From NCBI RefSeq assembly GCF_963662255.1, contig NC_085048.1:102282229-102346228 (forward strand): a DNA stretch of 64,000 nucleotides. The letters are read 5' to 3'. The notes below the pieces were generated by a model, which was not told the DNA's origin, searched no databases, and saw only the letters and a list, made by a program, of their open reading frames with translations. Positions 26,133 through 39,800 of this stretch are shown here, in pieces. Numbering within the stretch: position 1 is the first letter of the stretch; the number at the start of each line of letters is the position of its first letter. The translations under genes and the position numbers were made by a program. The DNA is from Cinclus cinclus. Its lineage: Eukaryota > Chordata > Aves > Passeriformes > Cinclidae.

Positions 26133-29100
26133 CTGTGAACAGAGAAATCCTTTCCTTATTCTCAGCTGAGGAGTTGAATATTGAACGAGTCAAAAGCTCA
26201 GTCCCGAGGTTGGAGCTGTGTGGGAGTTGAGCTGAGGCTTCTTCACCCCTGTTTCTTCACCCCTCATCTGCTGCTGTTGTTGTTGAACACAGAGGACAAG
26301 TGGGTGGAAGAGACAAACGAGCAGGAAGTGGATCAAAAGGAAGTGAGGAGTAGCCAAAAGGAAATGGAGAAAATAAGAGTGGAAGCAAAGCAAGAATAAA
26401 AATCAGGATTTAAGTAGAAAACTGCATTGAGAGTGTTTAATCAGAGCAAGGCTCTGATCCCAAAGGCTGCCAGGCAGAGATTTGGGGAACAGCTGGCAGA
26501 GGGTGTGAGGCAGACCTGCCTCTCTCTCAGGGCTGTGGGTACAGTCCTCCTTGTCTGTGGCAGGAGCACTGCAAATTGCAGCGGGCCACTAATTGCCTTT
26601 GGGAGGCCACTTACAAGGGTGGGAGCATCCTGAGAGTTGATTTCAGTGGAAAGATCAAGGGCTTGGCAAGTTGGGGTATGTGCTCCAAGTGCTGATATCC
26701 TCAGCCTACACCCTTCAAGAATGCACCAGTTGAAAGGCAGATGTTTATTTTTCTCCGCCTTCTGATGCTCTTGAGTATTAAATAATGCAAAACTTAATAA
26801 TAAAATACCATTTCAGCAAAATAATTTCCTTCCATTTGCCATCAACAAAATACATATTGGAAAAGAGAATTTTCTCTGGGGTGGAATAAAGGACAAGCAA
26901 ACAGAAGTGACCACTGTAGATTTATCACATGACTTGAAAGTCATCTCATTGATATTATGAGGCAAGAAAGGAACCAAACAATGCTTAGCTTTTATCATGG
27001 AAATGAAGACCAGGAAGCTTTCAGTAAACACTGTTTAGCCAAAAATAAGGATGAAGGAAAATCTAACTTGACCATATAATCCTGTTGGTCCAGGTGAGTG
27101 ATAGCAGGACTGCTCTCTTTGCCTTAGAAGTTCCAAGGGAAGGAGATCCCTTTTTCCCTTTCTATAGGGAGGAAACCAGCACTAACAGTTATCAGCTTAA
27201 GTTGGCTTCAACCAGTTGTGTTCAGCTGGAAACCCCTCTGATGATCATCCATCACAGCTGGAGTCTTCTTGGGAGAGGAGCCTGGAGCAGGTGGATCCCA
27301 CAAGGCAAAACCAGAATGCTTTTGTCTCTTGACAGTATTATCCATAGCCTTGTCCTGGATTTCCCTCAGCAGGAATGCCATTTGGGCTGTGGGGACATGT
27401 GCTGCCAGAAGGCTGGCAGTGAAGGAAGAGCTAGATATATCTCCCTGTCGTCACTGTGTCTGGAATCACTTTGGGATGGCAGCTCCCCGTCTCTGCCCTG
27501 GCAGCTGCCTCTGGAGCTCTTCCCTCCTTTAGGAGGTGCTTCAAGAAGGGGAAGGTGCCTGTGTATTCTACTTCTCCTGGCACCCAGCCACCCTGTTCTG
27601 GTCACAAAGCCCAGATCTTGGAAACAAAAAAGGGCACAAATTTCACTCACAGATGAAACACCCAGGAAAAAACCAAACATGCTGTGGAAAGGACATGGCA
27701 TGGCTGGTCACACACCAGGATTCACTTTGGTTTGCAGTGGCCTCTGGTTACTGGTCAGGGTCTCTCAGTTAGCCACTGATGTTTCCTTTGTCCAGGTCAC
27801 CTGTTGCTGTAAATGGAGCCAGGATTCCTGGGCTTAGATTTGTATCAGGTCCCTCAGGTGCGGTACTTGTGCCTGTCGTCACACGAGTGGCAGCTGTCTC
27901 ACCTCAGATCTGCACACAAATGAGTTTTAGTTCCTCCTGCTTCAGCAATCCAGGGAGAACTGAGCAGCATCATTGAAAGACAGTGCTGACATGGTGAAAT
28001 GTCCATATGTGCCGTGCAGGGAGCTGCCCAGCAGGCCCCCAGTGTCCTCTAGTGTCTTTACCTGAGTCCTATTAACCACTTTACATACAGAAATGTTGAT
28101 GCACTTCTCACACCATATTGGTGCTTGGGTGAACAGTTAAGTGCATTATTTTAATTCAGTAGCATCCTGGAGGGATTAAATTCTGCACACTGGCATTGTT
28201 TCCTGGGCAGAGCATGCTCGCAAGAGATAACAGAAGTTGCCGGGCCTCCTAAATAAGTGAATTTTGATTCTCCTCTGTTACATTTGATTTATGGGTGAAG
28301 ATGAGTAGTGTCAGCTCTGGATAGTCCAGGTGTGCAAGTTGTGCATTTCCATGGCTGTGATGGCTCTGCCTACTGGTGGCAGTGATCCTGATGCTTCCTG
28401 CCAGGTATCACCTTCCCCTTTCTGTCTGGCATCCCCACATCTTTTGTCTCTTTCAGTTTTATTAATTTATTTTCATTTTCAAATCAGTGTCCTCATGAAC
28501 CTGCCAGCCTGTGCCCAGGTTGCTGCAGTCATGCCTTGGGTTTTCTCAGATAACTTTTGGAGGATATGAAAGTAAAAGTATCTGGAATATCTTAAGGGAC
28601 CTTCAGTGCTCATTTTTCATTGACAAAATCCAGAACACCTTAGGAAAGGTGAGCAAAATTGAAAGTTATGTCAACAATGCTAAGCGTTGCTCTGGAAGGG
28701 AAAGAAAAAGAAGTTGTTCAGACTTATGGCTGGCTGTGCTCAGGAGGGCTGAATTGCAGATCTGTTGTTCTCAACTTGCTCATAAACCATCATTGATTAA
28801 TTTAGTAGCAGGTCCAAGCGGGAGGAAGGAGAAGGAGCTGTGCTGGTCTTGATGAAAGAAAATCTGCCCAAGGAGCAGGCAAATCCAATCTCTAATTCCT
28901 GTAGAGCTTCAAACAGGGCCCTAATTTTGCTGACTCAGAACCTTTTCTCTCCTAATCTTGGCATGGATACCTGCAGGCAAATTTGTCCATGTCTTCTTTT
29001 GTCTGAGTAAAGCAGTGAGGGCTGAGGTAGGGAGAAGAATTCCCAGGACACAGATTAGTAGGATGTGGTCTCACCAAGTGCCCTGTGATCTGGGGAAAAA

Positions 29101-32100
29101 AAAGCCCTAAATGGGAAAAATAAAGGCCAGACAAAGCCCTGTAACAGAATTCCTGCATAGCCTTGTGACCACCTGCTGCTCTTAGGGCTCCTCCCATGGA
29201 TGTTCTGTGGCATGTCCACTTTCCTGTTTCACTTGCACTGAATTAAATACACTGATGGGTGTGCTTTTTTTCTTGGTTGACATTTTTGTGGGTATTCCCT
29301 GGACATGCAGAGCAGATTATGACTTTTCACTGCTCTGACCTTGTGAGCTTTCCTAAAGCTTGGGCAGGATGAGGCATCCTGAAATCCCTGAGCTTGAGAC
29401 ACAGCTGCTGTAGGCTGACTGTTTTCGATAATGAAAGAAGGGAAATCAGAGTTTTGCCTCAGGCTTGGAGCATTGGAGACCCAACTAATGTTGATGGGAG
29501 CTGTTAGTGTCCAAGACCTGTGAAAATGAAGCTTCCAGCGTTTTGCTTCAGGTAAGGAAGTGGCTCTGGGTTGGGATCTTGGTGCTGTTTTGTCTCAAGT
29601 GAGACCTATAGAGTTACAGAAGTAGTTACTTTGGGGGTAAAATGTTGCTTTTGATATTTTCTGCCAGTTTTGTTGTTGAAAGGAGTGATTGTGAGGCTAA
29701 ATTTGAACCCCTCAGTAGAAGTGGTTAATTAATGTGTTGTTTGTGCTTGCTCACTCAGAGTCACAAATCAGCAGGGAAAGGTTTAACATCAGAGAGGTGA
29801 GGTGAAAATGTGAGTATCCATTTCCCCAAACCCCCAGCCTGTCCCCTTGCTGGTTTATTTATTCCCCTGCACAACCAACTGTCCTGTCAGACAGTTGAGG
29901 GTGGCTGTCTATTTTAGCTGCTAATTTGTCTGTGTTTGGGTTGCTCCTGACTGACACTTCCACAGAGGAGCCCAGAGCCTCCCCTTGTGCCGGTGGGAAA
30001 TGAGGTCGTGGATGCCTGCTTTGGCCCGGGAGGAGGCTGTGAGTAAGGAGTCATTTTTGTCCTGTGAAATGCCATCCCTGGTGCCTGGCTGGGTCCCTCT
30101 CAGAGGGCAGGAGGGAGCTGGCAACCCTTGCTCTGCACAGAATGTCTGAGGCTCTCCCGAATTTCCTGCTCTCCAGATCCCCCTCCTGCCTGGAACCCAC
30201 ACCCTGCTTTGTTCTGGGTTTGGCCAGCTTGGAGAGGTGCCTTGCTGTGCTACAGCTCTTAGGACAACAAACCCACCTGGTCTCAGCGACTGTGGAATTC
30301 CAGTGCTGGATGGGGCTGGGGTGGTATCAGTAGGTGCCAGAAATGCTGATCCCCAGGCATAAGAAGCTTTAGGGAAAATGTCCTGGTTTAAAATCAGTGT
30401 TCAGTGTTGCTGTTCCTAACATATGTGTGTGGGCTCCTGACATTAACTCAGGCTTGAATGGTCCCCAGTTTTGAATTTCACCCCCCCTGTATTCCCTGCA
30501 AAAACATCTTTAAATCTTGTGCTTCACCAGGATCCTGGGAGAATCCAATAGCAGCCACTGGGGAAGGGAGCAGAAGAATACAGAGGAAGGTGCCTTTCTT
30601 GTGATGTTTGAGATTTTCAGCAGCCTTCAGGAATTCAGAGGTTTTATTTTAAATCAGGTTTTCTATTCATATTTCAGCTAAATTCACAGGCAGCTCAAAG
30701 CTTCTGTAATAGCATATTTCTCATAATTTTGGTTCTTATACCCACTTTGTATCAAAATTCATCACAGTAGGCTCTGAATAGTGTGCAGCAGAACTGAGCT
30801 GCAAAACAAACCCTCTGTTGTTGTACAGAACCTATGGTAGCTTTGAATGGTATGAAGTTTTAATAGGCCTTAAGTCTTTGTAAAATACCCAGTACAACTC
30901 TTGTGTATCCGCAATTAATAAGTAATTCAGCCATGCTGAAGTCAAGCAAGCACAAATCCCCTTTATACCACACTGTACCATCTGTCTAATCTAGCTGTGT
31001 CAAATATGGCTTGTTTGGGTCTGTCCTTCCACAGGCTGTTCTAGGTAGATTAAACTGAAAATTCTGGTCAGGGGAATACTTTTCTCTTCACGTTGCTAGC
31101 TCAGGTAACAAACATGCATTTGGTGCTAGTTTTTGTCATGTATTTAGTAAACAAGGATGTGGTAGTCAGCACAAATACCTTTTTGTCATGGCTCACAAGA
31201 GGGATTTTATAGCTCCAGCACCTTTCCAGCAATTCCTGGGGAAGAGCTGAGGGAAGGCATTGTCCTTCAGGCACTTGCAGGTGGACAAGCACAAAAGTGG
31301 ATCCTGTGGGTTCATGTATTGCCCAGAGCTAGTTTTCTGCTTGTTCTCTGCTCCTCTGGGAAGGCTCTGTTTGCCTGAAACTTGCATTAGGATGGTGAAA
31401 TGTCAGAAAGGAATATTGAAAAGGACTTGGTTTCCTTTCTGCCCCGTCGTGACATTCTGTGTGAGTTGGAAGTGCTGGGAGAGTACAAGGAGAACAGCAC
31501 AGCAGTGGGGCAAAAATAAACTCTGGGATTTGCAGGTAACCTTTTCCTTTAATGTTTTCTCAAAGCTGGTGCAGTGTCCTGTGTCCTTGTGGATTACAGA
31601 GGTTGCTGTGCTGGGAGCTGCTGTTGGAGAGAAGGAATCTCCTTTTGGAGCAGAGCTGGGGGCTGTGGACATGGATGTAAGGCTTGGGATGTGGTGACTT
31701 GGGTTTTACTCCCTCTTCTGCACAAGGGATGCTTGGTTTTGGAGAATAGGTGCTTTTACAGGATCCAGAGATCCCAGAGAGGCTTCAAGGCAGGTGGGCC
31801 TACAGGAGGGATGCTTGGGGAAGCAGGACTTGTGCATCCACGTGGTTCCCAGGTTCTGATGGAAAAGGCTCAGGTCTGCTGCTCCTACCCTGCCTGGGAG
31901 TGTGTGCACACCAGGCTCCAGTGGGTGCCAGCCCATCCTCCCATTGGGAATGGGAGATTTCCCTCTGGGGCTGCTGTTAAAGCAGCACAGACATAGCCTG
32001 CATTCATCATCACCCTCTGGAGAGAACCAGAGCATGGAGCTTTTCCTGAGATGCCTGTTTGGAACAAGAACAATCTAAAATTCTGCAATTTTACTTATTC

Positions 32101-32152
32101 AGTCACATTATGTTGCTCTGCTGCTCACCACCTCCCCTCAGTCTCACTCAGA

Positions 32153-32167
32153 TTTTTTTTTTTTTTT
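32153..32167. repeat. T homopolymer, 15 bases
   Basis: A run of 15 T bases in intron 1, with no recognisable element attached on either side. Confidence 0.93.
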
Positions 32168-34873
32168 GGTGTCCATCCTTCACTTGCATGTGTTTTCCAG
32201 GCAGAGATTCCTGGTCTCCAGACAGATGAGCCTGCTGGGCAGTGCCATGTGAAGGGAAAGCAAACTCCAGACATTCAGGAATTAAAATGGCTGAGTTGGA
32301 GTGTGGTGAGCTTTAAGATGGAGTCAACAAAGCAGATCGTTCTAGAAATTACAGGGGCTGATTTTGCTGTCCCCTGGTGAAGTTTTGAGGCTTCCCCTTG
32401 TGTGTTGTGTTGGCGTTGATGGCATCACTAATGGAGATATTTTATTTAAAATCCCACCTTCAGTGCTTCTGTTTCACTGCATGTGGTGCAGGAGTAGGAA
32501 ACAACAGTGGGATCCTCTGGAAGAGAGAGGGCAAAGCCATACTCCAAGGTCTGCTTTAACCTCTTGCTTCCAGCGCCTGGCTTTTCATGGAGAGTATAAT
32601 AATTGAAAAGCTGGCATAGTGTAATCCTGAGGTTTATATTAAAGCCTCCTACGAGTGCATCATGTATTTCCAAACACTCCCATTAATATAGTCTCTTTGA
32701 GAAATGCTCTGATCCAGGCCTTTTCTGGGTTTACCATTCCAAATAAGGATGCTTTAATTACTAGTGACCTGATTTGAATATGGCCTGGACTGATTTCAGG
32801 TAAATTATTAATTGTAGCACATTGGATTAGTTATGATTTTCCTTTATTCCTGGAGCAGCCACCATCCTCATTCAAATATTTGTCTTGAGGGCCTGTCTTA
32901 CTCTAGTTCCCATGATAAAGGGATGGAGTGCTGACCTGATCCTCTCAGTTAGAAGTCCCATTGTGGTTTTACATCTCATTACTTGCTTTCACCAGGGGTT
33001 TTGGAGTCTTGTGTGTGGGTGGAAGCCATGGAGAGGATGGTGGTTAGGGGTCCAGGGGGCATCTGGTCCCATCCCAGGTGTGTGTGAAGTCTGGGAGCTG
33101 CAGTGGGGCTGCACTTTCCCCAAGGACCTGTTGCACTGCATTTTTGGTAAGGAGGGGAGCTGGGCTTCCTCCAGATCCATGGGTGCTACAAGGGGGAGAT
33201 CAAAGCACAGATGGTCAAGAGCAGGGAGAGCATGTGACCAGAAATAATTGTTCCAGCTTGAAATGCCAAGTGATAGTGAATGGCACTTGAAACAAGTGTT
33301 GGGGTGGTCTGCTCAAATCCCCTCCTGGTAGGGGTCAGAAAATTACAGAACTGGTCCCACTTCATTTAAAACCAATGTTGGTTTTGACATCCTTGGAAAA
33401 AATCCCAGGTTTTCTTGTTGGTTTTAGTTTTTCCTCTCTATGCTCTCATTTGGTGAGGCTTTGAAAGCTTGGAGATTTTGGTTTTGCCTTGAAAGTGGAA
33501 CAAGGCTTAGGATTTCCCCCGGGAAGAGGAGCTTCCAGGCTGGAGAGCTTTCTGCTCCGGAGGTTTGTCCTCGCCCAAGATGGCTGTCAGGAGGGACATG
33601 TGGGAGAAAGGAGAAGCAGGAAGATCTGGACAGCTGCCAAGCCTTTAAAAGGGCTGTGTTATAAACAGTCATTAGGTGGAAAATGATCAGGATTAGTGCT
33701 TTCTAAATGGCTCCAGTGCTGGTCTGGGTATTGTTGGGTTGGTTTTTCTTTACTGTAAATCTGCAGGTGTAAATCTGAAATTTGTGAGAATATGAGCTTT
33801 TAAAAAGTAAAAGCTGAAGAAAGTTCTACCACTTGTTTACAAGCATTCCTTCATAACTGTATCACCCCTGTTGTAGTTATTCTCCCTGGGGAATGCTTGA
33901 ATTCTTATTAAATTAAGGAATCATTCAGGTACATGAAATAAGAGAACACTGACATAAAGCCCAATCTGTTCAGGATCCAAGGCAAGTGATCATGACAAGT
34001 GAAGGATGTCTCTTTCTTCCTGTATGGGAATTACTTAATATATTTCCATAAAATAAGATGATTCCAATCTTCTCTAATTCAGGGAAAGGTGGAGGCTTTC
34101 CATAGAAAGCCCTGAAAGTAGGGAGTATGACTCAGGAAACCAGAGGGAATGGGCTCTTTGCTTTTTTTGGCAGACGTTAGCTTGGTGGCTGTGACAGAAC
34201 ATGGTGTGAAATGGAGCTTTTCTCTACTTTTCTCTATTTCTCTACTTGTCCTTTCCTCATGGTGTTTTTTGCCATCTGAATTCCCTTCAGGAAGGGGAGG
34301 TGGATGTACCCCACTCCTGCATTCTCTTCAATATCTCTTCACCCCCATTCACTGTAGAGGCTGTAGTCATCTTGTATGAACTCATGTAAGCAGGAATAGT
34401 AAAACATTTTAAAATTTCAGAGCTGTGAGAAAAATGTAATCTCCACAGATTTGTTTCCAACCCTCCAAATTTACCAGGTTACCCGTTTGTCAGATGGGAA
34501 CTGAGTATCTAAACCTGTAATGAAGTCCTGACTTTTATAGGATCTGTGCTGTGTAAAACACATTATCGGGAAGGATGAAATCATTTTTCAGGAAGAATTT
34601 ATCAGCAGCTGTGACTTGTGGGAAGGGTGAAGGGCAATGTCAGGTTATCTAGCCAAACTGAGGTGTGCCTTGGGCGAGGAGGGAGGGAGGCTGGGTGCTC
34701 CTTGATGGGTGTCAGAGCAGAAACTCAGTGATCCCACATGCTGCTCTGCAGAGACACAGCCTTTTTTGGTGATTTATCCTCCTTTGTAAATGCTTGGAAA
34801 AACAATTTCCGAGTGAAATGCACCTTGTTTTGCCATTTTGTGCTGGTGGAAAGAAATGATTCCTGATGTAATT

Positions 34874-34894
34874 TGTAATGGCAAAACCATTACA
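34874..34894. repeat. 8-base inverted repeat with 5-base spacer
   Basis: TGTAATGG, spacer CAAAA, then CCATTACA: a perfect palindromic pair in intron 1. CATTA cores resemble homeodomain sites, so a paired binding site is possible, but chance is not excluded. Confidence 0.7.
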
Positions 34895-36864
34895 GGTCAG
34901 TTATGAAAAATGCCAGTGACTTCCTTGCATTTTCACTTTTGTGGTGGTTGCTGTCAGCTGCAGAGCTTTGCACATTTGAAATATTTTGCAGAATTAATTT
35001 AATGGACCAGGGTTCAGAAATCTGTATGGGAACTGAGATACTTTTGCAGGCAGCTTAAGCTGAGTGAGGTTTGGTCTCTGTGCACTGGGCAAACAGCAGT
35101 CCCCAAAAATGCTGAACAGATGTTGTTTGCCAGAAAATAGGAAAAAAGGTGAAGATTATCAGGTATTTTGAATACTGAGAGATTTAATCATGGATTCTAA
35201 CTGCTGGAGACTTGGCATGGTGTGTCAGGTTTATTTCCTGGGCCATGAAGTAAGAGTGAAATTGTCTGATCATGTTCGAAAGTCGCTGGGTAAGGAAAAC
35301 AACAGCCAAGATCATATTTAAATATGAAATGAATATCAAGTGGCATTTATGGAACTCTGAGGAGAGATTGTTGCTGAGAGGAGACAAGTGGAGATCAAAA
35401 GTTATTGGTTTTTGAAGCAGGAATTCTGGAATATTCTTCCCAGATAGCACACATAGTTATCTTATTAAAAACTCCAAAAGCCAAACAGGTGATAGAAACA
35501 GTATGTAAGATCCTGTCCAGTGGGGAGAGCTCCATAAGTCTTCAACATCTGTACCCAATTACTGAGCTTCTCGGGGATTTTTTTCTTCCTGTACTGCGCA
35601 TTTCTCACTATGAACTAATAGTACATAATAATAAAGTGCTGGCTGTGTGCCAGCACAAACAGGGTTTTGGTGAACTTTCCGAGTGTTTGTGGAAGTAGAA
35701 AAACAATGCAGCTGTTGGGCTGGGGCTGTGCCAGTTGAGGACCCATTTCCCAGACAAAACCCTCAGATCAGGATGGAACAAGGATCAGATACTTCACACA
35801 TCTCTGCCTTATGCAGGTTCTTCCTCGGTGCTGCTGGGTGGGCTTTGAGGGCAGGTTTTGGGCTGTGCCCCTGCAGTGATCACACAGTTCCAGTGGTTTC
35901 CCTGTGCTCCCTCCTCCTGCAGGAGCTGGGTTGGAGCCCTTGGGACGATGGTGCTTGGTACAATTTCCCTGGGAAATCAATGCAAAAGACCATGAGATTT
36001 TTGAACCCTTTGGACCCGTTTCACTTCCCCGTGTTCTGTGTTTATGTGTGGCCAGAAGCTGTTTGGATCCAAGTGCCAATAACAACAGCTGGGTGCTTTG
36101 AAGGAGCCAGTGTCATTGGTGTGTTTATTTGCCTGTTTGACTTGGAGAATCCAGAACTGTGAATAACACGTGGCTCTGGGCCCCTCTTCTGGTTCCAGGG
36201 AATTGAGGAGCCTTTCTTCTGGTTCTTGCTCCTGGAAAAGGCCTTGGGCTGGCTGTGTAGCTGAGATCCAAGCTGGAAGGATCCAGGCTGGCCAGGGTTT
36301 TTGTGCTGGCTGGACTCACTGGGAGTAACATCTTGGGGACTGTGGATGAGACAACACTCCAGGGATTAGCCAACTGACATGGAAAACCTGGAAAGAGTCA
36401 TCACTCTATCATATGGAAAATAATAAATATCTCTTGTCTCACATGAATCAGCACACAAGAATGTGCACTAAAGTATTCATTAAAAGAAAAAAAAAAAGGC
36501 TCTGCCATAGTGGAAACATCAAAGAACCAAAATACTGACCCAGGTTAAGACATAGCTTTTTTTGGACTTTTTCTTCCCATTTATCATCTTATTTCTCAGG
36601 ATTTTATATTCTGGCCTATGTGCTTTCTCCTCCCAGGATGCAAATTGTTAGCTCAAAAATGTTCTGAATAACAAATGGACTTAATTTAGATGGCATTAAG
36701 GCTCTTTAACCCATCTCAGAGGGCAGGGATGAACTGAAGATCTACAGGCATGCATTTAAATGAAGGCAATAATGAGATAGATTTGTTTTCCTTGCCTATT
36801 TTATCTATGCATCAGATGAAAGTTGGAGGGGAAAGGTTTCTTTTAGTCTTGTCGGGAGTTGGCC

Positions 36865-36880
36865 AAAAAAAAAAAAAAAA
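36865..36880. repeat. A homopolymer, 16 bases
   Basis: An uninterrupted run of 16 A bases in intron 1. No recognisable retroposed sequence precedes it. Confidence 0.95.
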
Positions 36881-39800
36881 GTGAAGAATGTAAAAAGGAA
36901 TTAACAGCTGGTGTCCATTTAAAACTTCCATGTGGGCAAATGCAGGCAGCTTGCTGAGTTTTACCTGCTTTGCTCCTTTGGTCAGTGCCCACTAAGCCGT
37001 GAAACGTTTAGTTTAGAGGAGAGGAGACCAGTTTGGATGTGGTGCTCTCGATTCCCCTGCCAAGAAGTGGATGACGTGTGCTGTGTGTCCCTGGGGAGGA
37101 TGAGACACATTTCCTGCTCTATGGGAAGCAGTGGCTTAATCTAGGCTTGGTTACTTGAACGGGAATCTTGTTGGAATTGTGCCTTGCGCTGCCTGACTTG
37201 GTGATTTACTCATGTGACATCTGACATTTCCTGGGGAAAGATCCTTTTCCAGACTGCTTTCAGCCATGTTTCTGGTTTAGCCTAGCAGAAGACGTGCATG
37301 TGCATTGCTGTGCTGATTTGCAGGACAATTCTTGACGCCTCTGTTTTCAAGTGGGTGTTTAGTATCAAGCTGCTCCACTTCTCAGTTCTCTTTCCAACCA
37401 GCTCTAATCCAGAGAAATACTGGCATTATCTCATCCACAGTCAAGTACTGTCTTCATCTCCCCAAACCAGAAGTTGTCCCATTCTGTTGGTTATTCTGAG
37501 TTTATTTTAATTCATCAGAGTACAGTTGGAATTTATATGGTACCTATAAAATATTCCCGTGCAAAAGACAAAGCTTTTCATGATCCTGGCTGTGACTGTG
37601 GCTCCAGCATCTGAAGGAGATGCTTGTTCTGGAGTTGGCTTTGATGTTCCTCCTCTGGGACCACCACACTCTCCAAATTCAAGTTCTTTTTAAAAATTCT
37701 TCCTTACTAGGCCAGATCTTCGATCTTTGATTTCCAGATCTCAGGAGCTGATTGAGCATCTCTGGCTATAGCAGAGCTCGCTCAGTGAGGGAGGTCTCAG
37801 GAATCTCTGGTACCTGGAGCCAGTAACTGTATGGGAGCAGGTGGATCATCTCAGCATTGCTGTGGGGTAATTAGTGCTGTCTTGTGTCTTCTCTTAATGA
37901 TAGTCTCTGCGTGTCTGGACGTGGGGCTGCTCCTTCCTGGGTTGGTGCTGGAGCTGTTGAAACCAGCAGTTGCTTCAGTTCTCTTGCCTTATGGAGGGTG
38001 TCAGCAAATCCTTCCCCATTCCTGCCCCCAGGATCTGTTTTTTGTTGTTTGTTTGTTTGCTGATTCCAAACCTGCCGACTGCGTAGCAGGTTATTTACTC
38101 CAGGCTGTCTCTTTAAATCGCTGCCCTGCTCTGCCTGCCTGGCTGTGAAATATCGCTAATAAACAGAGTCCCGAGCAAAAGCCTCCACAACAAAACATTC
38201 TTTTTTTCCCTGGGCGTCTCCCTGGGTGCGGTTTCCCTCCGCTGCTCTGCAGTTTGAGGGCAGAGCCAAAGCAGCTCAGTCTCATTCTTCCGCCCTGGAA
38301 GTTGTCACCAGGCAGCCTCCCCTGACCAGCAGCTCCGAGCACGGAGGAAGTGCCTGTGCACAGCCTGTCCTCAATTTCTCCTTCTTGGCTGGAGCGATGG
38401 AGCCTCTCCCTGCCCTTACATAAAACCTCCTCCAGCACGGGGGAGGTTTGCCGAGGCGTAGATCAGGGTAGCTTGACATTACTCCCCGGTTTTGTGCCCT
38501 CCCTCAGGGACATTCCGGGATTGCCAAGCCGTGAGTGTGCTCAGCCTCCCACGGCTGCATCTCGTTCTGGCTGTGCCTGGGCTCGGCACTGCGGCATGGC
38601 CTGGGTGGGCGGCGCAGCCTGCTCCCTGTGGGAAGGAAGCGGGAGCTCGCAAGGATACCGGCAAGGGAAGGTGGGCAGAGGCTCTGACTCACTGCCACTC
38701 ATCCACAGGTGGAACGCCCTTTGGTTGGGCTGGGACCTTTGGGAAGGGGGGAATGTGGAAGTGGAAAGGGAAAATAGAAGGGCAGGGGAAACAGCAGTTG
38801 GCTGGCTAGTAAGCCAGGGCTATTTACTTGGCAGCCCTCCTCCTGTAAGGAGGTCAGAGCTATCTCATCTCGCCTCCGGAGATGGAGCGCAGGGGCAGGA
38901 ATGTGCTCCGGATGGAAGTGTGTCAGTGCCTGGAGTCAGCTCTGCACCAAGGGCAGGCTGAGGAGTGCTCTCCTTCTAAAAGTGATCCATCGTTTCTGTG
39001 TGAGAAGCCCCTTGCTGGGAGTGGGAAGTGAGGCAGAATCTCCAGTCCCAAAGCTATAGCACAGTGCCTCAAGTCCCTCTCCCACCCCCAGAAACTTGCA
39101 TGTAGCTCTCTTCACTTGAATTAATACAACAGATGTAAACAGATACTGATAAATTGTGTGGTCCCACAGAGGCAATCACAGCACTTCTTGAATGACCCAG
39201 TGATGTCCAAGATGTCGGTTTTCCCTGAGGAAAGTTTCCCTGTAGGTTGCAAATGAAGGCGCTGTCTCCATGATGCCCCTCAGCCAGGTGCCACCTGGCA
39301 CTGCCAGTTTGCTACCCAAGGAAACAGTGATGTCACCGAGGGCATTCAGGTTGCCTGGGACTTCCTGCCAAGTGAAGGTCATAGCATGGGTCAAGATGTG
39401 AAGCTTTTCCTGCACCGACAGCTGTGCCCTCATCCAAAGGAGAGCCAACTCGGGAGCATCTCCACTTCAGTCCTCTCATGACATGCAGGGGGTTCCTAAA
39501 GCTCGGATCTCTGGTTCTCCTAAGCTGGGTCATGAGAGAGTGGAGACCAGAAAATGGGGAACTCTTTTCTGAGGGCACCTGGTTTGTATTGGAACTCTGC
39601 TGTGTGAGTGCTTGAAAAATACTAAAAAGACCTTTTATGTTTTGTTCTGCTGAAGAAAAAAAGTAAATACTACCGTAGACAGTTGCTCTATATTTTCATG
39701 TTCTTTTGGTGAAGGTCAGCCCACAGATTATTTCTAGAACAGGGTGATACTAAATATTGTCCTTTAAATGCTCAGTGACTGTGGAAAGGATTTTTTGGGT

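Noticed and set aside
27085..27837. 250-codon + strand frame in intron 1
   Set aside because: It opens with TTG and has no recognisable domain. A CAG|GTGAGT donor-like site at its very start is not placed to support an exon made of this frame.
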